The translations under genes and the position numbers were made by a program. Shown here in pieces: positions 8,728-17,892 of a stretch of 64,000 bases of DNA. Position 1 is the stretch's first letter; each line of letters starts with the position of its first letter. The notes under the pieces were generated by a model that was not told where the DNA came from, did no database searches, and saw only the letters and a program-made list of their open reading frames with translations. This stretch comes from Bog-756 sp963699345 (GTDB lineage Bacteria; Actinomycetota; Acidimicrobiia; Acidimicrobiales; RAAP-2): NCBI GenBank assembly GCA_963699345.1, contig CAVOTL010000007.1:620001-684000 (forward strand), in the 5' to 3' direction.

Positions 8728-9687
8728 TCAGACGGTGCCGCCCAACGAGGCCACGAACTCCCGGGTGCGCCGCGAGGACGCCAACTTGTCGTCCCGGGTC
8801 TCGCCGATCGGCACCACGCGGAGGGACACGTCGGTCGCCCCCGCGTCGGCGAAGGACGCCAGCCGCCGGAGGATCGAGGCCTCGCTCCCGGCGGCCAGGA
8901 TGTCGCCGACCGTGCGGGCGTCGCCCCGGTCCAGGAGCTTCTGGTAGTTGGGCGACACCTCGGACTCCGACAGCACGCGGTTCGCCCGGGCGACGGCCAC
9001 CTCGACCTCGTCGTCGCCACAGAGGCAGATCGGCACCCCGGCGACGATCCGTGGTGCGGGGCGTCCCGCCTCGGAGGCGGCGGCCCGGAGTTCGGGGGCG
9101 ATGTGGGTCCCGATGGCCCGCTCGTCCGCCAACCACAGGATGGTGCCGTCGGTGCGGGCGCCGGCGAGCCGCAGCATGACCGGCCCCAGCGCGGCGATCA
9201 TCACCGGCGTGGGGGTGATGTCGGTGATGTCCATGGGCTGGTGGACGCGGAACCGTTCGTTCTCCACGTCGACCGTCCCCGGCCCGGCCAGGGCCTGGTC
9301 CAACACGTCGAGGTAGTCGCGGAGGAACGCCGCCGGGCGCTCGTAGGGGAGCCCGAGCATCTCGTCGATGACCCAGTGGTGGGAGACGCCGAGACCCAGG
9401 GTCAGCCGGCCCCCGCACACCGCCTGGGTGGAGAGGACCTGGTGGGCGAGGACGATCGGGTGCCGGGGCTGGACGGGCACCACGGCGGTCCCGATCTCGA
9501 TCCTGGAGGTGGCCGCTCCGATGAGGGTCGCCGCCGTGAGGGCGTCGAAGTCGTCCGGGATCTGGGGGATCCACAGCGACGCCAGGCCCGCGTCCTCGGC
9601 CCAGGTGGCGTCGGCCACCATCCGCTCGATCTTGGTGGCATAGCGGCCCCGCTCGGGGCCGACCATCACGCCGAGGCGCACGGGCAC
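8728..9687 (-). CDS. LLM-class F420-dependent oxidoreductase
   Basis: 319 residues with the luciferase-like barrel: GVMVGPERGRYATKIERMV, WAEDAGLASLWIPQIPDD, RIEIGTAVVPVQPRHPIVLA and GRLTLGLGVSHHWV. The family reduces or oxidises substrates with coenzyme F420, sometimes FMN; the substrate is unknown. GTG 9687 is preceded by AAAGGAAC. It converges with the amidohydrolase (61-bp gap holding CACCC/GGGTG at 8676-8685) and is the last gene of the Rieske operon orientation. Confidence 0.9.
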   Translation of the reverse strand: MPVRLGVMVGPERGRYATKIERMVADATWAEDAGLASLWIPQIPDDFDALTAATLIGAATSRIEIGTAVVPVQPRHPIVLAHQVLSTQAVCGGRLTLGLGVSHHWVIDEMLGLPYERPAAFLRDYLDVLDQALAGPGTVDVENERFRVHQPMDITDITPTPVMIAALGPVMLRLAGARTDGTILWLADERAIGTHIAPELRAAASEAGRPAPRIVAGVPICLCGDDEVEVAVARANRVLSESEVSPNYQKLLDRGDARTVGDILAAGSEASILRRLASFADAGATDVSLRVVPIGETRDDKLASSRRTREFVASLGGTV

Positions 9688-9762
9688 GTTCCTTTCATGA
9701 CGGACGACCCACCGGCACGGTGCCGGCCCTCCCCCGGCCCGCCACGCGGCGGGCAGAGGTGG

Positions 9763-10092
9763 TCAGACGGCGGGCTCGACGATGGCGTCCATGCTGGCCG
9801 CACCGCTGTCCGGCACACGCGGCTGGCGCCACACCTCCACCGGGAAGGAGACGTTGACCAGGGAGTAGGACAGTTCGAGCAACCGGTGGGCGTCCTCGGG
9901 CAGGTCGTCGAGGGGAAGGTCGTCGAGGTAGACCAGGATCTGCGGCAGCCGCGGGAAGGCGGCGTCGTAGAAGGCCTGCATCTCGTCCATCGAACTGGCG
10001 AGACGCTTGGCGTAGCGCTCGGCCTCGCTCGGGAGGCACCAGTCGGCGAACGGCTCGAGGTCGGCGAAATCGGGGGGCAGTACGGGGCTCAT
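9763..10092 (-). CDS. Small conserved partner protein of the Rieske oxygenase
   Basis: 109 acidic residues beginning MSPVLPPDFADLEPFADWCL, mostly helical in appearance, with no recognised catalytic motif and no membrane segment. It starts 14 bp after the Rieske oxygenase stop and is co-oriented, so it is very likely co-translated with it. By position it could be a small subunit, a chaperone or an assembly factor, but it does not resemble the classical beta subunit of ring hydroxylases (about 170 residues, NTF2 fold). Function unknown. Confidence 0.7.
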   Translation of the reverse strand: MSPVLPPDFADLEPFADWCLPSEAERYAKRLASSMDEMQAFYDAAFPRLPQILVYLDDLPLDDLPEDAHRLLELSYSLVNVSFPVEVWRQPRVPDSGAASMDAIVEPAV

Positions 10093-10105
10093 CGGGACTC
10101 CTCGT

Positions 10106-11398
10106 TCAGCGGGCGGCCGGCAGGTCGACCGACGTCCCGGACTTCTCGTGGTCGGCGACGTACCCGCGGGCCGTCCGGTGCAGGTGGCGGAGCAGGATCT
10201 CCTGGTCGTTCAAGGGGAACTCGGTCACGGCCCGCGACTCGATCATCGACTGGGTGGCCTCGAGGGTGTTGCCGTCCTGGAGCGCGTACTCCTTGAAGGT
10301 GACCGCGGCCAGCTCCTGGCGGAGCCGTTCCGTGGCGTTCTTCGGAGGCACGAAGTAGAGCGTCCCCTCGAAGATGTGCCGGTTGTAGGAGGTCGGCCAG
10401 TAGTGGTAGGTGAGGTACCAGCCCGGGGCCCAGACCAGCAGCATGAAGTTGGGGAACAAGACGAACGAGTCGACGCCCCAGTTGGGCGACCGGGCCGGGT
10501 TGACGGATCCGGGCAGCGGGTCGAGGCCGGCGATGTCGGGCCGATCCCAGGGTCCGAACAGCCCGCTGCGGAGGACGTTCTCGATGGGCTTCACCATCGA
10601 GGGGTCCTTCGGCGGCGACATGCCGCCCCACGACGACACCATGGAGTGCGGCCCGTCGATCGCGTACGACAGCGCTTCGAAGCCGAAGCCCTGGAGCTTG
10701 CGGGACTCGTCGTCGGTGGCCTGCTTCGCGTGCAGGACCGGTGCGTGGTAGAACTCGGCGAAGGCGTCGATGAAGAGCTTCCAGTTGCTCCCGACGTCCG
10801 CCCGGTACTTGTAGACCTGGGTCATCTCCCCGAACGGGTAGCCCTCGAGGCCCGCCCCCAGATCGCCCAGATAGTCCTTGACCGACTGGGTGTTGTCCGG
10901 GTCGAGGTTCACGAAGATGAACCCCTCCCACACCTCGGTCTGCACCGGGGCCAGACCGTAGGCGTCCTTGTCGAGATCGAAGAACTCCGACTCCTGCTGG
11001 ACGAACGTCAGGGCGCCGTCGAGGTCGTAGCGCCACCCGTGGTACTTGCAGGTGAACTGACGGCAGGTCCCGCTCGTCTCCTCGTTCGGGAAGTCGTTCC
11101 ACACCAGTTTGTTGCCGCGGTGGCGGCAGATGTTGTGGAAGCCGCGCACGGTGCCGTCCTTGTCGCGGACGATGATCACCGAGGTGCCGGCGCAGGCGAG
11201 CTCCTTGGTGAAGTAGCGACCCGTCCGGGGCACCTGCTCCACCCGCCCGACGTTGAGCCAGGTGCGGTTGAAGATGGCCTTGCGCTCGAGCTCGTAGAAC
11301 TCCGGTGAGATCGAGTCCTCGTAGTCGACGGGGGCCGTACCCAGCTCGGGGTAGTGCTGGGTCCAGCTGCCTTCGGCCGGCTTCGGAAAGTGCGCCAT
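10106..11398 (-). CDS. Rieske 2Fe-2S aromatic/steroid ring-hydroxylating oxygenase, alpha subunit
   Basis: 430 residues. The Rieske cluster ligands are C91-x-H93 and C117-x2-H120 (CRHRG and CKYHGW). The mononuclear iron site follows in the catalytic domain as DAFAEFYHAPVLH (His218 and His223). Such enzymes add one or two oxygen atoms to aromatic or alicyclic rings, using electrons from a reductase like that at 6090-7160. ATG 11398 is preceded by AGGAGG at good spacing, which fixes the start. No beta-subunit gene follows, only the 109-residue partner. Confidence 0.93.
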   Translation of the reverse strand: MAHFPKPAEGSWTQHYPELGTAPVDYEDSISPEFYELERKAIFNRTWLNVGRVEQVPRTGRYFTKELACAGTSVIIVRDKDGTVRGFHNICRHRGNKLVWNDFPNEETSGTCRQFTCKYHGWRYDLDGALTFVQQESEFFDLDKDAYGLAPVQTEVWEGFIFVNLDPDNTQSVKDYLGDLGAGLEGYPFGEMTQVYKYRADVGSNWKLFIDAFAEFYHAPVLHAKQATDDESRKLQGFGFEALSYAIDGPHSMVSSWGGMSPPKDPSMVKPIENVLRSGLFGPWDRPDIAGLDPLPGSVNPARSPNWGVDSFVLFPNFMLLVWAPGWYLTYHYWPTSYNRHIFEGTLYFVPPKNATERLRQELAAVTFKEYALQDGNTLEATQSMIESRAVTEFPLNDQEILLRHLHRTARGYVADHEKSGTSVDLPAAR

Positions 11399-11454
11399 GC
11401 GGTTGGTCCTCCTATCGCGCCCGGTACGGCACGATATCATCGATCTCCCATAAA

Positions 11455-11469
11455 GAGAAGCACGTTATC
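11455..11469 (-). promoter_or_regulatory. GATAAC element / dyad upstream of the Rieske operon
   Basis: On the minus strand GATAACGTGCTTCTC lies 57-71 bp before the Rieske start. It is nearly identical in form to the elements at 5993 and 13236 (GATAAY-N3-NTTCTC). It may be a -10 box, an operator half, or both. Confidence 0.35.
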
Positions 11470-11506
11470 AGACCGGGCTCCGCACCATCACGGGCCCGGT
11501 GGCGGT

Positions 11507-13157
11507 TCAGGCCGGTCCGGTGGTCGCGGTCGTGGCCAGGGCCCCGTCGCGCAGCTGGCGGCGCAGCACGAACTTCTGCACCTTGCCCGACGGGGTCCTC
11601 GGCAGCTCGTCCACCGCGTAGATGGCCTCGGGCCACTTCTGTCGGGTCAGCCCGGCCCGGGCGAGGTGTTCCCGCATCTCCTCCAGGGACGGTGCCGCCC
11701 GTCCGTCACGGACCCGGACCACGGCGGCGGCGTGCTCCCCGAGTCGGGCGTCGGGTTCGGCCACCACGCACGCCTCGGCGACCTGCTCCATGCCCGCCAG
11801 CAGCTCCTCGATCTCCGCGGCGCTGATGTTCTCCCCGCCGCGGATGATGACGTCGGAGATGCGGTCGGTGATGGTGAGGTAGCCGTCGTCGTCCATCACC
11901 CCGACGTCGCCCGGTGCGGTACCAGCCGTCCTCGTCGAACACCTCAGCGGTCAGCGCGGGGTCGATGTAGCCGACGAAGCAGTCGGGGCCCCGGCTGAGG
12001 ATCTGGCCGTCCTCGTCGAGGCGCACCTCCACCCCCGGCATGGCGTGGCCGTCCGTGGTGAGCCGCTTGATCTCCGGGTCGGTCATCAGGGACCCGGTGA
12101 TCGACGGGTGCTCGGTGCTGCCGTACGAGCGGAACGCCTTGATCCCGAGATCGGTGGCCCGCCGGGTCACGGCCACCGGCACCGGCGACCCTCCCAGCCC
12201 GGCGAAGGGCATGAGCGCCAGGTGCTCGGGGGTGAAGTCCGGGTGGTCGAGCAGGCTGGTGAGGAAGTAGGTGGCGCCACCACCCACGCCGAGTCCCTCC
12301 TCGAGCATCAGGGCGAGCACCGCGGCCGGGTCCCAGACGTCGATCAGGTTCACGGACCTCTCGCGCAGCATGGGCACCAAGAAGGCGTTCAGCATCCCGA
12401 TGAAGTGGCCGACGGGAGCGCCGGTGATCATGGGCGGACCACCCTGGGGGAACATGTGGTCGAGCTGGCGCGTCTCGCACCCGATCGTCCGGTGCGAGTG
12501 GATGACGCCCTTCGGGTCGCGGGTGGTGCCCGAGGTGAAGCCGATGATGGCCGGCCCGGCCGGGTCGACGGGCAGCGGCGCGGCGAGGGGCTCACCACCC
12601 AGGAACGAGTCGAAGGGGACGGCGCCGGACGGCAGGCCGGCGCCCGGGGTGCCCTCCACCACCAGCCACCGCGCCCCGGGTCTCGTCGAGGGGAGATCGG
12701 CGTAGTTGGCCAGGTAGTCGTTGTGGCCGAAACGGTCGGCGGTGACCACCACGGCCGGGTCCGTCATCCGGAGGATGTACGCGACCTCGTTCGGACCGTA
12801 GAAGTGCACGACGGGGACGACCACCGCGCCCAGGTACGCCGCCGCCCAGAAGGTGATGCCCGCCTCCACCCAGTTGGGGAGCTGGAACATGACGACGTCC
12901 CCCGGCCCGACGCCGTCGGCGGCCAACGCTCCCGCCAGGGCCCGTGCCGAACGGTCCACGTCGGCGAACGTGCCGTCCCACGGGTGGATCGCGGAGCGCA
13001 CCCGAAACGGCAGGTGACCGATCCGACCGAGCCCGGCGTCGACCATCTCCCCCAGCGTCTGGTCGGTCCACCAGCCCTCGTCCCGGTAGCGCCGGGCCCG
13101 CTCCTCGGGCACCGTCCGCAGCTGCCAGCGCGTGCCGGCATCGCTCCGCTCCCCCAC
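11507..13157 (-). CDS. AMP-forming acyl-CoA synthetase, one frameshift
   Basis: About 550 residues once a single shift is corrected. The adenylate-forming motifs are GFTSGTTRDPKGVIHSH (P-loop), FRSYGSTEHPSI, the hinge region DGWYRTGDVG and the C-terminal lysine in RTPSGKVQKF. The frame breaks inside WYRTG|DVG: the sequence has ACCGGGCGAC where ACCGGCGAC is expected (extra C on the plus strand at 11910-11912). Everything on both sides is conserved, so a base-calling error or very recent mutation is likelier than decay. It probably activates the acid made by the oxygenase cluster. GTG start with AGGAGGA upstream. Confidence 0.85.
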
Positions 13158-13235
13158 GTCGTCCTCCTCGTCCGTACCGCCGCAGCGTCACTCTGGCATG
13201 TACGCCGACGGGCGCCACCGTCATTGCCGACACGG

Positions 13236-13250
13236 GAGAACTTCGTTATC
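13236..13250. promoter_or_regulatory. Dyad GAGAAC-TTC-GTTATC between ligase and SnoaL gene
   Basis: GAGAACTTCGTTATC has arms matching at 5 of 6 positions with a 3-bp spacer. It lies in the divergent region 48 bp before the SnoaL start and 79 bp before the ligase start. It is a further member of the recurring RGAAY-N3-RTTCY element; read on the minus strand it contains GATAAC. Confidence 0.4.
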
Positions 13251-13297
13251 GTCAGCCGCCGGAGCGGTCACCGCCGCGTCGACCAGGAGGAGCCACC

Positions 13298-13730
13298 ATG
13301 GGCAGCCCGCCCGTCACCGACGTCATCGAGCTCGAGCAACTGCTGGCCCGGTACGCCGTGGGCATGACCATGGACGACGTCGACGCTGTCGTCGACGTGT
13401 TCACGCCCGACGGCACCTACAGCGCCTTCGGCGATACGTATCCCCTCGTCGACTTCCCCACTCTGGTGGCCGCGGCCCCCAAAGGCCTCTTCCTGGTCGG
13501 GCCGCCGGCGCTCACCCTGGACGGGGACACCGGCACGGGCCGCCAGCCCCTGTGCTTCGTGGAGCAGACGACCCACGACATGCGGATCGGCTACTACACG
13601 GACACCTACCGGCGGACCTCCGAGGGATGGCGCCTGCGAGACGCGGGCGATGACCTTCCTGCGCAAGAGCGGGGCCCGCGACTCCGGGCGGGCCCACGAC
13701 CCGACCCGCCCCCAGCCCTCCACCCCGTGA
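13298..13730 (+). CDS. SnoaL/NTF2-like domain protein, one frameshift
   Basis: About 144 residues with the NTF2-like pattern VIELEQLLARYAVGMTMDD, VVDVFTPDGTYSAFGD and YYTDTYRRTSEGWRL. The frame then shifts by one base near 13637 (CTGCGAGACGCGG for an expected CTGCGGACGCGG). The tail TRAMTFLRKSGARDSGRAHD continues to a TGA at 13728-13730, typical of this subgroup. AGGAGG at 13285-13290 supports ATG 13298. The family includes ketosteroid-isomerase-like and hydrolase proteins; activity unknown. It overlaps the next start (GTGA). Confidence 0.75.
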
Positions 13731-14876
13731 CCGACGCCCCCGTCGGGGACCTGGACGGGTTCCGTCGGGAGGTCGACGACTGGCTCGACGCCGAGGCTGC
13801 GGCGCTGGCCCCGGCCTTCGCCGGGGCGGGATCCCTCGACGAGCAGATGGACCAGCTGGCCAAGGTCAAGCGCCTGGCGTACGACGCCGGGTGGATGCGG
13901 GCCGGGTGGCCGGAGCGGGTCGGCGGCCTGGGCGGGACCACGCTTGACCCGCGCCTACCTCGGCGAGGCGCTCACCGCCCGGGACCTGGTCGAGCCCGGC
14001 CTCTACTCGATGACCGAGGTGCTGGCCCCCACCATGATCGACTACGCCGACCCGGCGCTGGCCGCCGCCATGGTCCCGGCCCTGCTGCGGGGCGACGAGA
14101 CGTGGTGCCAGGGCTTCTCCGAGCCCGACACCGGGAGCAACCTCGCCGCCCTGGCCTGCCGGGCGGAGCGCACCGACGACGGATGGCGGGTCAACGGACA
14201 GAAGGTCTGGACCAGCCTCGCCCAGTACGCCCACCGCTGCGTCCTGTTGACCCGCACGGGCTCCGTCGAGTCGGCCCACCGGGGGATCACCGCCCTGTTC
14301 GTCGACATGGACTCCCCCGGCATCACGCGTCCGGCCGATCGGCACCATGCACGGCAGTCCCGAGTTCTCCGAGCTCTTCCTCGACGACGTCCTCGTCCCC
14401 TTCGACCGCACCCTGGGTGGCGAGGGGGGCGGGTGGGCGGTGGCCATGGACCTCCTACCCTTCGAGCGGAGTACGTCGCTGTGGCACCGCGCCGCCTTCC
14501 TGCACCGGCGGCTGCAGGAGCTGCTCGAGTCCGCCCCGCCCGGAGCCCTCGACCCGGCCCGCCTCGGCGAGGTCACCCAGCTCCTCTACGCGTTCCGGGC
14601 GCGGTCGAGGGCGACCCAGCACCGCATGGCGGCCGGCGAGCGGCTCGGTCCCGAGACGTCGGTCGACAAGGTGCTGCTGGCCACGGCGGAACAGGCGGTG
14701 TTCGACCTCGTGGCCGACGCCCTGGCGCGCCGGTGACCGTCGGCGACGACCCGGTGAGCGGCCGGTGGCGGTCGGAGTACCTGTACTCCCGGGCGGCCTC
14801 CATCTACGGGGGCAGCGCCGAGATCCAGCGCAACATCATCGCCCGGCGACTCCTCGACCTCGGTGACGACCGGTGA
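13727..14876 (+). pseudogene. Acyl-CoA dehydrogenase, long subunit of pair 1, three frameshifts
   Basis: Recognisable along its whole length as an acyl-CoA dehydrogenase of about 380 residues: VTDAPVGDLDGFRREVDDWL, then TRAYLGEALTARDLVEPG, WCQGFSEPDTGSNLAALAC, GQKVWTSLAQYAHRCVLLTR, HGSPEFSELFLDDVLVP and SIYGGSAEIQRNIIARRLL. The frame changes near 13942 (extra T), 14328 (extra C) and 14733 (one base missing). No conserved segment is lost, so these are probably sequence errors; it is filed as broken because the given DNA does not encode one protein. It overlaps the next dehydrogenase (TGATG). Confidence 0.75.
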
Positions 14877-15868
14877 TGGACGCCGACGACCTCGACCTGT
14901 TCGGGCGGAGCCTGCGGGACGCCGCTACCCGGCCCGGCGACCGGCGGGGCCGACCCTCGACGCCGTCCTCGAGGACCTCGGGTGGGACGACGCCCTGGAG
15001 GACGACCCGGGGTGCGCCATGCTCGGTGCTGTTCGGCGTGCAGGGGGAGACCGGCGCCACATCGTCCGCCCTGGGCCGGGTCCTGTCCCACGCGCTCGGA
15101 CCGCCGATCCCCCGGGCGGCTGGGCGGCGACCGTGCTCCCCGCCGCCGGCTCCGCCACGCCACCGGGCGTCCTCGACGGGGACCTGCTCCGCGGTCGACG
15201 GCCTGGCCTTCGCCGGTCTGACCGGCTCGTGCCCTCGGCCAGGGTCGTGGCGACGTCGGCCGACGGGACGCACATCGGCCCACGCCGTCGCCACGGACTC
15301 CCTCGACGGTGGAGCCGGTGGACGGGGTGGACCCGGATCTCGGGCTCCTCCGGGTGACCGGCGACGTGGGCGACCGGCCACGGGGCCGGCCGTCGCCCTT
15401 CCGCCGGGGCCTGGGACGCCGCCGTCGGGCTCGGGGCCGTCTGGCCGTGGCCCAGGAGCTGGTCGGCTGCCTCCAGGGCCATGCTCGACCTGGCCTGCGA
15501 GCACGCCAAGGGGACGCGTCCAGTTCGCCCGGCCCATCGCCTCCTTCCAGGCCGTCCGCCACCGACTGGCCGAGACGCTGGTGGCCGTCGACATGGCCGA
15601 GGCCATGCTGGACGCGGCGTGGCTCGACCCGACCCCGGCGGCGACGTCGATGGCCAAGGCGGTGGCCGGGCGTCAGGCCCGCACCGCCGCCCGGCACTGC
15701 CAGCAGGTCCTGGCCGGCATCGGCTTCACCGTCGAGCACCCCTTCCACCGCTATGTCCGCCGGACCCTCGTGCTCGACGCGCTCCTCGGCACGTCGGCGT
15801 CGCTCACGGCGGCGCTGGGTGCCGACCTGGTCGACGGACGCCGGTTGCCTCCCCTGCTGCCCCTCTGA
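14876..15868 (+). pseudogene. Acyl-CoA dehydrogenase, short subunit of pair 1, many frameshifts
   Basis: Fragments in alternating frames read continuously as a short acyl-CoA dehydrogenase: MDADDLDLFGRSLRDAAT, LDAVLEDLGWDDALEDDPG, SVLFGVQGETGATSSALGRV, GGWAATVLPAAGSATPPG, VDGLAFAGLTG, VEPVDGVDPDLGLLRVTGDV, RLAVAQELVG, AMLDLACEHAKG and FARPIASFQAVRHRLAETLV. It ends at 15868 with FTVEHPFHRYVRRTLVLD. At least nine frame changes are needed. The C-terminal third (from 15515) is intact. Partner of the preceding gene in a likely alpha/beta dehydrogenase. Confidence 0.65.
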
Positions 15869-15904
15869 CACGACGGGGGGGTGACGCCGGGAGCACGGCG
15901 GCGG

Positions 15905-16767
15905 CCACCGGCGGACACGCTCAGCGTCGCCGATGATGTCGATCTCGACGACCCGGTCGTCCACGACGGTGAAGGCCATGACGACATGGGGCTTGCCCGT
16001 CCTTCGTGATGACGACGCCGGCTGCCCCGTTCACCAGCGCGGGGTGGACAGAGCCGCCGGATCGGCCCCGAGCGCGCCTGCCGGGCGACCGCCGCGGCGC
16101 CGCGCACGACCATGGACGCAGCGGGACGGCCCGGGCCGAAGTCGGCCCGCAGGACGACGTCGGGGTGGAGCAGGGCGACCAGGGCGTCGAAGTCGCCGCG
16201 CGCGGGCGGCCAGGAAGAAGGCGTCGACCACGGCCCGCTGGCGGTTGGGGTCGGGATCCGGTATGTCGGCACCGTGGACCCGTCGCCGGGCCCGGCTGGC
16301 CAACTGCCGGGTGGCCGTCGGCGACCGATCCACCATGGGGGCGATCTCGTCGAAGGGCAGGCCGAACATGTCGTGGAGGACGAAGGCCAGTCGTTCGGCG
16401 GGGGCGAGCGCATCAGCACGACCTGGAGGGCCAGGCCGACCGAATCGGCCAGGAGGGCCTCCTCCTCGGGCTGCGGATCGCCGGCCGGGCTGATGACGGG
16501 GTCAGGGAGGTGTCCCGCCAACGACTCGTGCCGCCGGACATGGCGCGAGCGCAGCATGTTGAGGCAGACGCGGGCGACGATCGTCGTCAGCCATCCCCCG
16601 AAGTTCTCGATCTCACTCGCGTCGGCCCGGCTGACTCGGATCCAGGTGTCCTGGACGGCGTCGTCGGCGTCGGAGAGCGAGCCCAGCATCCGGTAGGCGA
16701 CGGCCCGCAGGTGGTAACGCTGCTCCTCGAAGCGCTCCACCAGCCACTGCGTTCGTCCATCACGCAT
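15905..16767 (-). pseudogene. ECF41-family RNA polymerase sigma factor (SigJ-like), frameshifted
   Basis: Region 2 reads intact: RYHLRAVAYRMLGSLSDADD, AVQDTWIRVSR, FGGWLTTIVARVCLNMLRSR. Region 4 continues in a second frame (MFGLPFDEIAPMVDRSPTAT, RQLASRARRRVHG). A C-terminal SnoaL-like domain follows in the first frame (GDFDALVALLHPDVVLRADF) and ends near VVDDRVVEIDIIGDAERVRR. This fused SnoaL tail is the hallmark of ECF41 factors. At least four shifts occur (about 16415, 16200, 16070, 15985). The left end is approximate because the final stop is out of frame. Divergent from the AhpD-like gene. Confidence 0.7.
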
Positions 16768-16853
16768 CCTTCTGAGACGGGTCACCACAATGACCCCCGC
16801 GAGGGTCCTGCGGTGTGACGAACCGGACGACGAGGACCACCCGACGCCGGCAC

Positions 16854-16881
16854 GGTCACATTTCCCGGTCGCGCGGGAGTC
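16854..16881 (+). promoter_or_regulatory. ECF41-type promoter upstream of the AhpD-like gene
   Basis: GGTCACA (16854-16860), 17 bp and AGTC (16878-16881) resemble the published ECF41/SigJ promoter (TGTCACA, about 16 bp, CGTC). They lie 45-72 bp before the AhpD-like ATG and in the right orientation. On the opposite strand GTCACA (16819-16814) followed about 17-18 bp later by GGTC points toward the sigma gene and could be an autoregulatory promoter, with a weaker fit. Confidence 0.5.
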
Positions 16882-16925
16882 AATGAAGGTGACGCAGCCC
16901 ACCCGACCCCGACAAAGGACCCGCC

Positions 16926-17409
16926 ATGCCTTCACGCATCCCCAATCCCGCCCTCAGTGTGCCAGGCGTCCTCGCCGCCCAGAGGCTGAGCGACGGCGCG
17001 CCGAGGAGGCGGCCGACCAGGCCGGTGTCCCGCGGACGACCTTGGAGCTGGTCAACCTCCGGGCCAGCCAGATCAACGGTTGCGCCGTCTGTCTCGACAT
17101 GCACAGCCGGGGGGCGAAGAAGGCGGGCGAAACCGACGAACGGCTCGCCACCCTGCCCGCCTGGCGGGACGCGCCGTACTTCACCGACGCCGAGCGGGCC
17201 GCCCTGGCCCTGGCCGAGGCGGGCACCCGGCTGGCCGATCGGGGGCGACCCGGTCCCCGATGCGGTGTTCGACGAGGCGGCCCGTCACTACGACGAGGGC
17301 GCCCTGGCCGCGCTGGTCGTCTCCATCGCGGCCATCAACACGTGGAACCGCATCAACGTCATCTCCGGGACAGGAGTCCGGCGGGTGGACGGCACAGTGG
17401 GCCGGCTGA
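16926..17409 (+). pseudogene. Carboxymuconolactone decarboxylase / AhpD-like protein, frameshifted
   Basis: About 160 residues after correction: MPSRIPNPALSVPGVLAA, then EEAADQAGVPRTTLELVNLR, the redox motif NGCAVCLDMHSRGAK (CxxC-x3-H), WRDAPYFTDAERAALALAEA, DPVPDAVFDEAARHYDEG, AAINTWNRINVISG and a GGWTAQWAG end. Three frame changes (about 16985, 17243, 17366). Members act as alkylhydroperoxidase-like enzymes. ECF41 sigma genes are known to sit beside carboxymuconolactone decarboxylase, oxidoreductase or epimerase genes and to control them, exactly this arrangement. Confidence 0.75.
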
Positions 17410-17480
17410 GCAACGCACTCCGGTCCCCACCGACCGGTACCACCCGGTGGCCATCGACCCGCGATCGGCGAACTTCGCGC

Positions 17481-17834
17481 CTAGTGCGCCAGCGGACTGT
17501 AGAAGACCAGGCCGTTGCCCTTGTGGTCGTAGACGACGGCACGCCGTTCGTGGGCGTCGTCGTAGGGCCCCTTCACGATGCCACCGCCGTTGGCCTCCAC
17601 GGCGTGGGCGGCGGCATCGACATCGGCGGTCTTGATGCCGACCACGACCTGACCCGGAATCGGATGGTCGACCGCCGTCGCCAGGGCGATGGTGATCGAC
17701 CCTCCGTCCAGGGCGGCATAGTGGGAGCCGTCACGGAACTTCAACGTCATCCCGAGCGTCTCGGTGTAGAACCGGATCGATTCGTCGAGGTCGTCGGTCG
17801 ACAGCACCACCATTCGTACGTCGTAATCACTCAC
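17481..17834 (-). CDS. VOC (glyoxalase/bleomycin-resistance) family protein
   Basis: 117 residues with the paired beta-alpha-beta-beta-beta units of the vicinal oxygen chelate fold: DVRMVVLSTDDLDESIRFYT and TLGMTLKFRDGSHYAALDG, then VVGIKTADVDAAAHAVEANG and RRAVVYDHKGNGLVFYSPL. Possible metal ligands are sparse, so enzymatic activity is uncertain. GTG 17834 follows AAGGAGG. The next upstream gene on the same strand is a TetR regulator ending 58 bp away, so they may form a two-gene unit. Confidence 0.88.
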   Translation of the reverse strand: MSDYDVRMVVLSTDDLDESIRFYTETLGMTLKFRDGSHYAALDGGSITIALATAVDHPIPGQVVVGIKTADVDAAAHAVEANGGGIVKGPYDDAHERRAVVYDHKGNGLVFYSPLAH

Positions 17835-17892
17835 CGGAGCCTCCTTGCGCAGTCCGATCCTAGAGCGGCAGGCGGCCGGAGCCACCTGGGGT

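Noticed and set aside
13727..17409. Block of true pseudogenes from gene decay
   Set aside because: All catalytic and structural motifs survive and only single-base shifts are seen, so genuine decay is less likely than sequence error. The entries are typed as broken only because the given DNA does not encode full proteins.
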